DNA of 64,000 bases, taken from contig NC_092571.1 in the NCBI RefSeq assembly GCF_037975245.1, positions 3,739,001 through 3,803,000 of the forward strand, read 5' to 3'. The notes under the pieces were generated by a model, which saw only the letters and a list, made by a program, of their open reading frames with translations, was not told the DNA's origin and searched no databases. This document shows, piece after piece, positions 10,131-22,665 of this stretch. The stretch comes from Apostichopus japonicus (Eukaryota; Echinodermata; Holothuroidea; Aspidochirotida; Stichopodidae). The position numbers and the translations under genes were made by a program. How positions within the stretch are numbered: the first letter of the stretch is position 1; every line of letters begins with the position of its first letter.

Positions 10131-11521
10131 TACAAGTAGTAGGAATATGCCAAGAATAAGACTAAGCTTATTTTTAATCACGCATAAAAATGAAGAGAAC
10201 TAATATTTCTTAACATGAAAAACCATGTAGTTGCAACTACAAGATACCAATGCCTCTACTATGCAGTGTTCGTTGATGGACGTAAAAGCAACGAGTATGA
10301 GGATAGGTTATGTAGGCCTATTTAGATCTACAGTTCTGTCAGTGTCACTGTTAGTATTTTAGACTCGAGTTGCTTACGATATTCTCTAAAAAACAGTTCA
10401 GGCTCATAATGACAAACAAAAGGGCAAAATAGTTTGTTCCATGCTATATTTTAAATTCATTTCCGAAAATTATCAGTTAGAACTTCCGCGAAGCATTAAG
10501 ACACCCGCAACCACGTAAGGTCGCGTAACCCATACGAAGGATACAGTCACATATACTCCTTTTCCCCGTTCGTAGGCCTATATCAGACTAACTATTTCAC
10601 GTGCGATACGGACCTGTGTTCCATTATATTCAATATTATTATGAAGTAGTTTCAGTCAATTTATACACGTTTTTAAGTCGTAAACACACCGAAATATGCA
10701 CTAGAAATAAATTCCGAATGTCGCAGTAACCCATTCTTAGTGCGATTATCGTTATGAAGAGCTGTCATTGTTTACGTTTTCCGAGGATTCAATTCTCAGT
10801 TGACCTGACCCCAAGTGAGAATCGGGCATGCGCACTCGTAACTCTGAACTCGCTTATTATAGGTCCTGCAATTGTTAGTTTACCATGTTTGCACACCCAC
10901 AATAACCTTACCAGCAAGTTACACAGGACCATTTTGGTAACACACTATTGTGGGTAGAGGAGTGTATGCACAACATATCGTGGTAACACTTTACGCCATC
11001 TAACAGCAACGTAGAAATAAAGGAAATCAATTGGCAAATACGAGAATTAAATGTGGATGGAAAGCACGGTACGAGATCATGTAAGGGTTCGTTCAGTTTT
11101 GGGAAATATTATTATAAAACGTTTTTATTAGCTTTCTTTTTCGATTTTGAGAGAACGTTTGTGTTTCAAAGTATGCAGGAAATGTACTCAAAGGCAAATC
11201 ATCATAGACAGCAATTTCTTTTTATAGCAAATGTACTATGGTTAGTGTTAACATCGTTGATAGGTGTCTTTCAACTCGTCAGCAAATTGATATACTTTCC
11301 AGTATGTAGGTACTACGCAGAGCCAAATGACTTAATGTTCCAAGCTCCATCTGTATGGTTGATTGTGTTTGCCTTGTATACCGAAACCATTTTCATATTA
11401 AGTTCTTTCCTCCCCATGTGTAAGGAGAAAAAACTATTTCGCGTTGAGATGTTTTTCTCCTTGATATGCAGAGAAACACGTTTCACTGCACAACAGAAAT
11501 ACTCTTCGGGAGCGGTTTGTG
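10131..11521. other. No gene recognised
   Basis: A hydrophobic ORF from 11053 runs into the (AT)n tract and has no recognised family. I do not call it. The rest is AT-rich with scattered taggcctat motifs. Confidence 0.4.
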
Positions 11522-11530
11522 TATATATTA

Positions 11531-11596
<66 letters not shown>
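11522..11596. repeat. (AT)n microsatellite
   Basis: About 70 bp of alternating AT at the left edge of the Penelope-like element. It gives Tyr-Ile repeat ORFs on both strands. Confidence 0.95.
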
Positions 11597-11598
<2 letters not shown>

Positions 11599-11604
11599 GT
11601 ATAA

Positions 11605-12650
11605 TTTTTTTTATTTCTGGCCACATGGTGAAGAATCCCTTAGATCTTTCGTTGAACATGTAAATTCTTTTTATGAAAGTATTAGATTTTCTGTCACAGT
11701 TTTTCAACAACAAATCTCATTTCTATATGTTCATGTCAAGGTGTTCAAGTTCCTTTAACCACTTCGGTCTATTGTAAGCCCACTGATATTAACATGTATT
11801 AACATTTTGTTAGTTTTCACCCACGTACTCTCAAGAATTATATTGTTTACAGCCAATGCCTTAGGCTCAAACACGCTTTCCGTCAATCGCCCCCCCCCCC
11901 CCAACCTTAGATTTCCACTCACTTCCTCCAGACTCCCTCACCCAGTTTCCACCTCCGCAGGTATTTTCCGTTGCGATAAACCTCGATGCCAAATATGCCA
12001 AATATGCCACTATATGACCCCAGGCACCTTGGTCAAACCCTCAAAATTGACCATGGTCTAAGACCCCTTTCCCTTTCGAGTTATTAAAACAATGTCATGT
12101 ACATTTTCTATTGTGTACTTTGCAATTATGTTGGAGAAACAGGTTCTCAGTTCCGCTAACGTTTCAATATTCACATTAAATCTTTTTGCAGGCTTCCCTG
12201 TTTCCGAACATTTCAATTTTTATTGACATTTTGTCAAAAACCTAAAATGTATTTTGATTGCCTCGAACTTCAAATCAGTAACTGAACGTAAACAAATAGA
12301 ATCGATTGGATATTTCGTATGAGATCCCATATCAATAGCCTCAACAAAGACCCGGGGACCCTTAACAAGTATCAGTTCCACAAATATATGTAATCCGTAC
12401 TTCCTATTTTTGGGTCCTTAACCCGATTCCTATATAGTTATGGTTTATTTGGTTATATTTCCATCAATTTCACTTACATTTATCTATTGTTACACTTTCA
12501 CTGTGTTACATATTGTACTTTTCATTCCACTGTTAAGTATTGCTGACAAAGGTCCCAAAGGGACCAATAATGCCCCCCAAAAAAATTCTAAAACAATACT
12601 CCTGTTCTTCTCAATTATGAGTCATATCTTATTTCTCTGTTTTTTCTAAC
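11605..12650 (+). mobile_element. Degraded Penelope-like retroelement: 3' RT part and GIY-YIG endonuclease
   Basis: Several frames together show the family order. WPHGEESLRSF near 11620 and TSVYCKPTDINMY near 11765 are followed by the end of the reverse-transcriptase region. A Cys-rich RCDKPRCQIC near 11965 is followed by a GIY-YIG-like core (YVGETGSQFR near 12128), then PVSEHFN near 12197 and ERKQIESIGYF near 12290. Near the 3' end, 12550-12570 holds a ggtccc..gggacc hairpin that, as I recall, is common at this position in such elements. Frameshifts and stops show it is dead. The N-terminal RT is absent. It sits between two (AT)n tracts. Confidence 0.65.
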
Positions 12651-12673
12651 AATAATAATAATAATAACTATAA

Positions 12674-12724
<51 letters not shown>
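12651..12724. repeat. (AAT)n and (AT)n microsatellite
   Basis: Short aat triplets followed by about 45 bp of alternating TA, forming the right border of the Penelope-like element. Confidence 0.9.
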
Positions 12725-12726
<2 letters not shown>

Positions 12727-15283
12727 GGTTAGTATAGTTTTCTTCTTTAACTTACCTGCAGTTTGAAAGAAATGATGGTCCATGTCTGCTTACACGATGT
12801 CTGATTAATCGTTATTTCGAGCTATCCGTGATAAGTGAGACTAGCCCCTATTCTTTCATAAATAATAATAATCCATGCTGGGGTACAGATGGGGTACAGC
12901 TAAACACGCGATGCCCTTTTTACATATTTTCCTTTGTGATTACTACCCAATGGTACAAAGACAGATATGCTGCACATATAAAGATGATTTTTGAATATGC
13001 ATTATTTACCGTATGCGGTGAAGCTAACATATGGTGTGGTTGTCGAGCAAATATGTGACTATTGTTGAGACACCGAGATACAGCAGGGACCGTCATCTTC
13101 CCGAACAAAGAACCGAAAGTTTGTATTTGGCGTGCTGAAAAGACTACGTTACTTACATAATAAACACACACACACACATGTTAATTGTCTTATTGCAGCA
13201 GCTCTGCATGTACCAATGTTTTCGTAAATATCGAATGGGCAATATTTAGGCTTTCTAGCTATGTTCTATGGACAGCATAACATGCCTTAGCAGACAAGAG
13301 TCACAACCGACTCGCTGTTTTCACTGGCTTAAAAGAAATGCTCGACAACAATGTCACGGTGCCAATGCCCTAGGCTTACACAGATTTAAAGGTTATGTAC
13401 TGGCTAATCTCAGTTTGCTCTTTCGATGAGGGTTATTGTACTACAGAGGTTCGTGTAGTACAATATTTAACTCCTACTGAACAATATCGTCTGTTTTGAT
13501 AATGAAAATGCATGAGAATGCATCGAAATAAAGCTAAAATAGTGTGTAAGCCTGTGATCGCATCGTTCTAATCGTGAACCCCAAGTCAATAACTGATATC
13601 TGAATAGTTGCAATTTTAGAAAAATCGCAAGCATTCTGAAAAGATCAGGTTTTAACGGATAACGGATAATCCGAAATTTGCCATTTAAAAATGCGTAATA
13701 AATTTAAATGAAAATCCATTACCAAATTATTGTATGAATCATAACGTGAACGCATTTGTTTGTTTTGTTTCTGACAGGTGTTCACTGTTTTTTTAATCTC
13801 TTTGGAGCAGCTGGAAAGTTCGCAGCTGCAAAGGTGAACTGGATTCAGCATTATTTACCGTTGTCGTGTACCTACGCTGTTCCTGACAGGTGTTCACTGT
13901 TTCTGTAGTCGTAGTAGGTTTATGTTCAATGTAAGTTTATTTGTATCTTCAAGTGTGCGTGACGTTATTCAAACACTTTTGGTAAAGTACTCATGCATGA
14001 CCTGTTTATAATACCTTAATATCGTTACGTGGGTGGCAGTATAATATACTATATAAAAAAAGAACCCAATAATTGACACGAAATCACAATGTGTAACTTC
14101 AGATAAATATATTGTACCCAAACCTTTACCAATTTATTTAGACCCCTTCATGAGAGACGACTTCAAGGTTACCCTTCCATTTGAATATCATATGCACCCG
14201 CCCCTGGAAGTAACCCTAATTGCTTGGATGACCCTTATCAGAAATTCTATAATTATAATATCACAAACAAACATGAATTCATTAATGAATAATGGCTGTT
14301 TTTGATTTTGTGCGGATGAGAAACAATTAATTTTTAACATTTTTTCCCCAAAATGGAATCGTGTATTGATAATATAATATATCGCTTGTTGTGCATCGTA
14401 ATTAGCCAAAAAATATACTGAGAGCCGCATCATCATTTTGGTGCATACTTTTGCAGTTACTAGTAGTTAAGAAACCTACGTATTGTAATGGATAAAACAA
14501 ACTGGTTGCTATTCTCAAAGTGCCTCTTACAGCTACTTCCCAATTCGAAAAACTTCTCGATAAGACTTCTCATAGGGGGCGAACATATCATCTATCCCTC
14601 CTTTTCTGGTGTCCCGAAAGGGAAACTATGGAGTCACTTTGCAGAACTAACGCCCTTGCAGAATTGTGAGTGCGACCGCGGGTTGCAAAGTCGACAATGA
14701 CTACAACGCAAATCACAAAGTCAGTAATTACTATCGGTCAAATTTTTCCAACACAGATTCGTTGTGCACAAAACCGAAGACATCGATGTTTGGCTAGGTG
14801 ACAGCAAACTGCCATATCTTTGTTATTTAAATCGTAGGGTCTGGACTGTTTGTTAATGTTAGAGCAAACATTCAACACGTAAAAAAAATGTTCACATGAA
14901 CATGCAAGTTGTACTAGATATAATTAAATTAGTAAATGTTGATAAACCATATGTTTTGAACATGTCGTCAATGTCAAAATATGTTGTGCTTGATACATTA
15001 ATTATTAACCCGCTCTACAATAGTCCATGAACTGAAGCATTGGTCAGTACCATTATTTGACAGGGGTAACGTAAGATGGCTTTAAATGTAAACAAATGTG
15101 TCTATAATGAAAATACCTGCTCGCACGGCAGAAGACGTATTTTGTTTTTATGTATTATGATATAAATCTTTCCACTACTCCAAAATGTGTATTACATGCC
15201 AACCTTACATGTTACGAGTAGAACCCCTGTGACAAATATTACGCGGTACGGACTAATCAGGTCACTCATCCGGAGTTTGCATC
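12725..15283. other. No gene recognised
   Basis: AT-rich intergenic sequence with a short (AC)n tract near 13165. A repeated ctgacaggtgttcactgttt occurs at about 13772 and 13883. ORFs of 60-85 codons show no coding features. Confidence 0.4.
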
Positions 15284-15480
15284 AGTGGCGTCGGAAGTTT
15301 TTTGGGATTGGTACGGCAGATCAGAGTGTGGCCATCTATCTTAATTATCGGGGGATGTTTGATAGGTCAAACTACGCTACGCGCCACCATGGTTGGTGCG
15401 TAGCGTAATGGAGAAAATTTTGAAAAAATGCCTCCCAGATTGCAGGAAATGGCACTTCCCGAGCTTGAAAACAAGACCCC
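15284..15480. repeat. Dispersed repeat with gcgccaccat core
   Basis: It contains acgcgccaccatggttggtgcgtagcgt, in which the two flanks are partly self-complementary, then aaaatgcctcccagattgcaggaaatggcacttccc. The same layout recurs near 25437-25570 and 26640-26800 and, mirrored, in the right palindrome arm. Probably a short DNA transposon remnant. Confidence 0.6.
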
Positions 15481-16317
15481 TGCCATGCCAGAGTAGTCAC
15501 ATTTAGCCTACTTGCCGTCATCATTATTTGCCATGGCATCATTTTTTGCCATTTTGTTTTTCTTAGTCCTATTTTTTTTCTTTTTTTTTGCGCCGTGAAT
15601 ATTGGCTCCGAAGCCCCTGACATATGGTTACTTTAAGAGTTTCTACATTGCTGTCAGAGAAAAAAATCTTAGTGTCATCAGCAAAAGAACAATCGAGCAA
15701 TTTTAATACCAGGTAAAACCAGGTAATACCAGATAAATCGTGCATTAACACTAACTGCCAGTTCTGTAAATATGATGTTATGGACGTTTACAGTACAATA
15801 ATCGTTATATCAACATCCATCGCCAGTCACAAACTAACAGTTGAATACACGAAGAGAAAATTGTGTTTTAACAGTTGTGTGTGACACCAGTTCTTTAATC
15901 ATTGTCTGCATGTACTATTATTCCTACATGTTATTTCTGACCTATTTATGTCAATCATAAGGTAACATACGCCCATTAAAAGCCCCATTGACTTAAACAC
16001 TAAATCACAAAAGTAATGTGGTCTCTGAGTCTAGATAGAAGTTTTCACTAGCTAAACGCATCACCGGATAGCTGACAAGTTGGCCTTTTATGGCACAATC
16101 AATTTTCCGTACCATGACCGCGCAGATTTTTTGATATACGAGCCGGAAGTTTTCGTCACATGTAAACAAACCTCCTCACTCAGTAGTAAACAATTTTCAT
16201 ACGCTGCTCCTGGGAGGCCTAAAAGGGTCTGAAATTGCCTCAATTGACCCAATTTTCTCACCACATGTACTTCTATTCATGCTCTTCAACATGCAAGCCG
16301 CAACTAGATCATGATTG
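15481..16317. other. No gene recognised
   Basis: Includes a T-rich run near 15570-15590 and a short tandem accaggtaaaaccaggtaataccag at about 15710-15730. No coding signal. Confidence 0.4.
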
Positions 16318-16425
16318 GTAACAGGTCAAAAAAATGTTCTCCTGCTGCTTTTTGGCACTTTTCCTGAACGAGAACAATCGAGCGGATGGATTTGGACTCT
16401 TATAGGAGAATGCCACTATTGGCTC
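16318..16425 (+). repeat. Dispersed repeat, copy 1 of 2
   Basis: About 108 bp beginning taacaggtcaaaaa and containing gttctcctgctgctttttgg, nearly the same as 62098-62205. It is present at two distant unrelated positions in the same orientation, so it is a dispersed repeat or transposon fragment. Confidence 0.75.
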
Positions 16426-18526
16426 CAACACTTTGTTATGATTGTGTTACGTACGATGATGTATCAGGAGTCCCTTCGAAGGGGACAGATGCCACACAGG
16501 GTGTTCGTCAAAGGTTTGTGAGCGACTAACAGTGTACTGTAAAATTGAAAAGAACAGACACTTCACATTAGGTCAGCTAAATGGTCCAATAGCAGGAATG
16601 ATTACACCTCGTCGTTTCATTAAATATCATGGTAGTTTCTTTGTTCTCATATGCAACAACTTAGTCATCGAGATTATAATCGTACCGAACACGTCACACA
16701 TGTAGGCCTATTTCCTTTGTCTTCGACGCTGAGACACGTTTATAATCTATGTGTAACGTTGTAGAGGTAAAGCAAACAATCGTAACAGCTGATCAATCAT
16801 TTCAAAGTAGCTATGTCGCTTTTGTTGCACTTGAGCGGTTTTGTGTTCGTTTTTTTATCGTCTCTGGTAATAATATTATCGCTAGCTTAATCACACAAAA
16901 GCAAACAAGATACAGTGGGGGAAAGGTCCAACCTTCACATTTTATGTACCAAGAACATTTCGAAGCGAGAATCAGTAGCAAGAGCGTTGGTCATGGCTAT
17001 ATCTACCAAGTTATCAAAGTCACAATATATTAAAAAATGAAACAGACAAGAACAACATTCAGTCAGGACGATATAACATACCACGTAGTTCCTATTACAT
17101 CTAAGTTAACGCCAATATGCACGACAGTAATACAAATATACGTGCGTGGCTTCAGTTATTCCGCCATATCAGAATTGAAGATAAAAAGCTCCATGAATCC
17201 AAGAAGTTACACCAACGAAGTGTTGCAATACAACAGAATAATAGAGACTTCAGTTAAATGTTATTCCTTGTCTTCATTATTTTTCTTGATATGTTTTTAC
17301 AATACAGAATATGTTTATTTGTTGGTTACGTTGTCATAAACACAAGCGTGAAACTGGATTCATGAAAATGTCTAAAATTCTAAAAGAAAGAAACATAAAG
17401 TATAAGGTTACTCGCGGGGTATCTCTGTCGTACAGGATGTTAAAGTCACAATTTAGTCAATAACAAACCAGGCACGTACAAAATATACGCATTAACACTT
17501 AATCCTCAGCTTTGTTTTAATAATGACTGACGCAAATTGACTTAACACGGGTAATAGTTAGAAGATGCCAACATGGTCCAGTTTATTTCACCACATAAGA
17601 AGATTTTGCACCAACGTTATGGTACAACACGAAACGTCGACGACAAAATATAAAACGTTGCTAAAGATTTATTTCTTTTATTATGTGTTTTGATAGATAT
17701 TTCATTTATTGCAATGCAGAATATGTTAGTATAAACATTGCCCATAAGCACGAACTTTACCCTGTTTGTTCTTAAAAGGAGAAGGGGACTTATGAAGTAC
17801 CAATTTAAATAAGGTTAAGAAAACAAACATTGTTTGCATGATATTTTGACTGAGATTTTTCAATATTAACTCCTTATTCACCGTTCCAAAATACATGTAA
17901 AACAAGATAATGACAGCAATGCCGAATGAACCAACCAGAGAGTAGCATTTAGTCATTAAAATATGCGATTATCCTGCTACCCTGTCCCGTGTAAACATCA
18001 TTGGATATTCTGATTAAGAACAATTCAATAATCGTTCAAGGGCACGATTGATGCCAGAGACATAACATTTTCGTACCGCAGTTAATGTAGTAACGGCATT
18101 GTATACATGCACATTAAATAATTATATTCTGTCATTTTGCAGGTAGTGATGCGAACTGTATCACTACGCTGAATGGAAGGCACGCTAGCGTGGTGCATCC
18201 CAGCCATTGCGAGCGTGGGTTTTCAAATAATCAACGAAGTAAAGTAAAAATATCTTAACAGAAGTCAATGAGAAGGTATAACGTTTTGGTATCGAATAAG
18301 ATTTGGAAGATAAGATGTTTGGTTCTGTGACAAACTCTGAACGATATGCTGCTGTCGTCTCAGGTTCAGGATCCCCCGCTTTATTGATCTCGTTGGGTTG
18401 GTGAGTACTTCGTTGGTTATGTATTGCAAGTTTTTGAGAGCCGAGATCCCAAATGTTAGCCACTGTCTATTACCTGGTCGAATGTAAACGACTTGAACAC
18501 CCGGTTAAGTTGATTCGATGAATGCA
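16426..18526. other. No gene confidently recognised
   Basis: A minus-strand ORF at 17726-17956 starts at ATG with a possible N-terminal signal-anchor (GIAVIILFYMYFG), but no splice context or family supports it. Other ORFs are of random type. Confidence 0.3.
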
Positions 18527-19169
18527 TGTTATCATTCCTGGTCCTAAAACTCTATATATTACCAGATAACCTATGTTAAGTTTATTGAAGTGTATTGTAC
18601 CATTGCATGATATTGAGAGATAGTGTTCCATCAATGACATTTAAGCTCAAGGTTATAGCCTTGTTGTCATATGGAGCTTTAATGAAATCGCACAAAGGAT
18701 ATCCCATTAACTATGAGGTGGTATATGAAAATTAGATTTATGTTGTGACTTTACCATAATATTATCATTCATGTTTAAAGATACTTTCAGTTGTGACATG
18801 AGAATGTGATTTTGATGTTCTTGTTGATGCTCATAAGTGAAATTATTCATTTTGCGGGTATTCATTCTGAAATTGTATTTGTGTTGATGTTATTGATATT
18901 TCATAGATCAATGGTTATGGTCTAATATGATGCTATGTCAGATTGGGTATTTATGGTAAGTATCAATATCATATTAAATTATGGTACTTGTTCTTTAGCA
19001 TATTCTCATGTTTATTTATTTCACCTATTTCAGAGGCTGTTTTTCTTCCCTTACTAAATAAAAAGAAGACGGTAACGTTAATACCAGAGCGTCGCCTTTA
19101 TTTTTGTCACCGATCTTTACTGACGGGCTTACCCATTCTATCCCTCTCCTGTGTGGCCGCGTCCTAACA
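18527..19169 (+). mobile_element. Possible solo LTR
   Basis: The block begins tgtta and ends taaca, as LTRs often do. It contains an aataaa signal at about 19059, followed by a GC-richer R/U5-like segment. No matching target-site duplication, primer-binding site or polypurine tract was confirmed, and no second copy is in the window. Weak call. Confidence 0.2.
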
Positions 19170-20714
19170 CTTATCACACTCTACACACATTTAGTGTAAA
19201 GGAAATTCAATGGTGACGGATTTTGTTTGAGAAATTGCTGCAATAGCCTTGAAAACTTTGCACATACGTTTTGAAACTTCGCTTTTATGTTTTTTTCGGG
19301 TGATGGGGAAGGAGAGCGGGGGGTTCAAGTTCTTTCAAACAATTACAGATGCATAGCATTAAAGATGTGATGTGACTTTTGCGGGATAGGGTACATCCGA
19401 GGAAGCAGGTTCTTTCGGTGGTGAAAAGGGACTTGCGGCTTCAAATTGAGGCGGATTTGTATGGTTTGTCGAGACGTGTTATTTCGGGCCGTTGTTATTT
19501 AGGGAGCTGATGGGCCTAAGTACTAGCTACCACTTTACAACTTGAAGTATATTTTGGTGTTGAGTTGGAAATGGGAGATGATTGTTACTATGATTTTAGT
19601 TTCTTTGGAGATCGCGTTTGGCTTGTTCCGCTCTTTTGGCCGTGACGTTTTGAGTTCTGATAGTGGGCGGGTCGCCCTCTAATTTAAATTCACATTTAAC
19701 AACACACAAAACAGCCAACTGATATTATATATGTATTTGTTAATATGTTAAGTTTGATGTACAATTTAATTTTGTTGAACAAAATGAATCACATTACACA
19801 GATAATTCAATAAACTCATCGATACGTATTATTCAAAGAAGAACTGACGAGTTGATGTATAACAAACACTGAAAAATATTTCCTCATTGTGGACATGTAA
19901 CCTTTTAAATGTAGACGTTCGATGAAACAGAAAGCAGGAACCATAGACAGGTCAGCCACATCGTTAAGGTACTTATTGTCAGTCACAATATTCGTCGGCC
20001 GTAGGTTAAGAAAGCTATTGTCAGCAAAGATGAAACACTTGCGAATATGCCAAACAATTCCACTTTCACATTCTCTTAACATCAGTGTACATGCGGATGT
20101 AACATAACTAAAATATTCTAAAATGATTTGTTATGAAAAACGAATAGCGCGTCAAAAAAATGATTGCAATATTTTAGAAACAATATACGTTATGTAAGAT
20201 TGTTTAAAGTGTTGTAAATTTAAAGTCATTTAGGTCGTCGCAGCGTGGGTAGTAACGTTACCTTAGTTGATATATTACGCAGTATACTCACACAACCGTT
20301 CAATACGTTAAATCTCTCGAGTATGATGTGAAGATGATCAAAAATATGTTTGGGTTACAAACTTTGCAAGAGATTAATATTCGCCTTCAAAGACCAAAAA
20401 CAAGTTATATGAAAATTACTTTTCTACTCATTATGGTGGAAAAAAATTCTCTCTTTTTTAAACATTATTATAGATTTAATAAAAAATCATTAACGGTCCT
20501 CTCTTCCTTTTATATCAAACAATATTTACACAAAATTAACCCATTGTTGTTGAAAGAAATATAGTATAAATGATACATGTGATCTTCTCAAGACTCCGTT
20601 GTTACTTATTTAAACGACAAACGGATGATTCAACCCAAAAAGTCCTAACCAATGATTTTTACAGGGAAACGCTTTGTCTTTTCCAGCGATGCTAACACTA
20701 CATGGAATATATTT
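19170..20714. other. No gene recognised
   Basis: A minus-strand ORF at 19816-20082 has leucine-rich character but no consistent repeat spacing. I see no other feature. Confidence 0.35.
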
Positions 20715-20810
20715 TCAGTAACCGTTGTAATCATTAGCCTCACTCTCCACGTCGAGAGTATAATATTGTACCTCGTCAGCTTCGACGAGGTCATAGTCGT
20801 CTTCGGTATT
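20715..20810 (-). CDS. Candidate last exon: acidic cytoplasmic tail with ITIM/ITAM-like tyrosines
   Basis: The acceptor ctatcacag ends at 20811, followed by 31 phase-0 codons and TGA. The peptide is strongly acidic and has five tyrosines, at residues 6, 16, 17, 28 and 31. It contains DYDLV and, after six residues, YYTL. VQYYTL fits the ITIM pattern V/I/L/S-x-Y-x-x-L/V. The pair YDLV-x6-YYTL is close to an ITAM, with Val in place of Leu/Ile at the first motif. This looks like the signalling tail of an immune-type receptor. No TM exon was found between here and the palindrome boundary at 23279, so the rest of its gene is missing, displaced or unrecognised. It is on the same strand as gene A. 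Confidence 0.45.
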   Translation of the reverse strand, partial: NTEDDYDLVEADEVQYYTLDVESEANDYNGY

Positions 20811-22476
20811 CTGTGATAGGTATGAATTTAAATATTTTTGAATAATGCCATGTAAACACCTTAACATCTCACAGTGTTTGTTTATTTAAATATGTAATAT
20901 TTTAAATCAAATACGTAACAGCTACGCGTCATAGATAAGTACTGAGGATAAGCTTCGCTTTTTGTTTTCTTTATTGAACTACAAAACACATACAGATACA
21001 CCAAAAACTGCAATCGAGGGAATGGGGTAATTACACGCCCAGGATTTGGAGTTAAAGGGCCAGTGTGCTTCCATGAGAACAAATGTTTTAGCAATTACTC
21101 ATCTATTTGAGTAAACCACAGTTACATCACTTCAATCGCGGCTATAGGATTGAGCGTGTAAACTGATACCTCACAAGTCAGTAAAAATTATCATTACATC
21201 ACAGTACGGCAGTTCTTATTCATGACCTCACAGCTGTATTTGGGAAATATTTTCTTTCGGTGAGCGTTTTTCAATACATATTATTCACAGTTGGCTTAAT
21301 CAATCCATTCTATGCTAAATCTTATTATAGTGACCATCGTAATACGATGTCATTATATTTATCAGAAATATTTCTAAGTAGTAAAGACTGCAATCTTATA
21401 TTATTCCTTTGAATATAGAACGAGGTATCTATCTATATCTATATTCTGTGTCACTGATTTCAATACACATTAAATACCGAGAAGGGAAATATCGAAAAGG
21501 GAGGCTGTCTTCAATTTGTCTGATAAAAGTGATGTATATTAATTGTGTATACTTTATTTATTAATTGTATTATAAATAATATTTTGTCATATGGTCATGA
21601 TCATATGGGGATTGGGGTTGAGAGGGTTTCAAGCTGTTTTTTTTTCCGTGTCCAGGCTATGATTTGGTTGCCTTTTCTTACATTAAAGTGTTAAAATACC
21701 GTGGCCCTTGTTAGATTAGTATGAACGTAATGCTTTAACTTTTATATTAAAGAATGAACGATCATAACGTTTACATCAAATTGTGTCCTGGATATATAAG
21801 TGAACTGTAATATAAAGTTGATTAAATATTGTATTGAATGACATAAAGCTATCTTCTTGCATTGAAAACGAAGTGCTTTACTGATGTACTGACAAAAGCC
21901 GTTCGTAAGTTATTCAGTGCTGACAACTTTAAGGGATTCCATAAAACCTATACATGATTTTAGTAGATATAAAAGCAAAGCTGTACTTAATGTCTTTTCC
22001 AGCATGATAGATTCTCTTCTTTGTTATTTTCTTTGGCTAGAAATCATATACTTTGCAATTTCCAGTTTCGGTTAAGGTATTTTCCCAGACGTTAACTCAA
22101 GATATTGAAACTTTTACATTAAAAAGAAAGTAAATGATTGAATTCAGTTACTGTAATTACTTCCTGATTGAAAGCGGGACTCACACTTCGAAGGAAAGTG
22201 GGACATTAGACATTGAAAAAGCAGCCGGGGAAATCCCATCACAAACTGTCAGGGCGAAACAAGTCATCCATGTATTTTGTAGCACTAATTTTTTTATATT
22301 TGAATGTTTTGCAACGACTATTAAATGACTGTTCAACTAATTTGTGACATGGGTTGTCGTCTCTGGTCTTAAAGTTGTTTTAATTCCTTTTTATAAACTG
22401 AAGTAACATGTAATGTCTTTAGTATCTTATCTTTTTATTTGGTCTAGTATGTTGCAACCCACCATATTATGGAAAA
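20811..22476. other. No gene recognised
   Basis: This is where the TM exon belonging to the tail at 20.7 kb would be expected on the minus strand. I could not find one. There is a near-palindrome catatggtcatgatcatatg at about 21589. Confidence 0.35.
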
Positions 22477-22665
22477 CTACACACAACATATACGTCTCAG
22501 TTTGTCTTGCAAATCAATCTCCGTGTATCTCAATGCAAAATCGTATAAATACTTATTTTCATTAGGTTTTGTAATATCAGTACACGTTATTTTGAAATTG
22601 CTTGACAATGTCCAAAAAGGTACATATTGGAATAGACTGCCACTCAGTATGGGTATTCCGTTCAA
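22477..22665 (-). pseudogene. Ig-like half-domain, possibly degenerate exon
   Basis: The frame contains FKITCTD and later YDFALRYTEIDLQDK followed by RRICCV, resembling the B and E-F strands of a constant-type Ig domain whose second Cys lies in ICCV. A stop follows directly and no good splice sites flank it. It lies on the same strand as the tail exon at 20.7 kb and 0.6 kb from the palindrome boundary, so both may be remains of one gene cut by the rearrangement. Confidence 0.25.

Noticed and set aside
11053-11604. 183-codon ORF with two hydrophobic segments
   Set aside because: It runs into (AT)n without a natural end, has no recognised family, and AT-rich sequence readily gives hydrophobic frames.
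17726-17956. Minus-strand ORF with an N-terminal signal-anchor-like segment
   Set aside because: It could be a first exon of a type II membrane protein, but there is no donor, downstream exon or homology to support it.
19816-20082. Leucine-rich minus-strand ORF considered as an LRR fragment
   Set aside because: Leucine spacing does not follow the LxxLxLxxN pattern over consecutive repeats.
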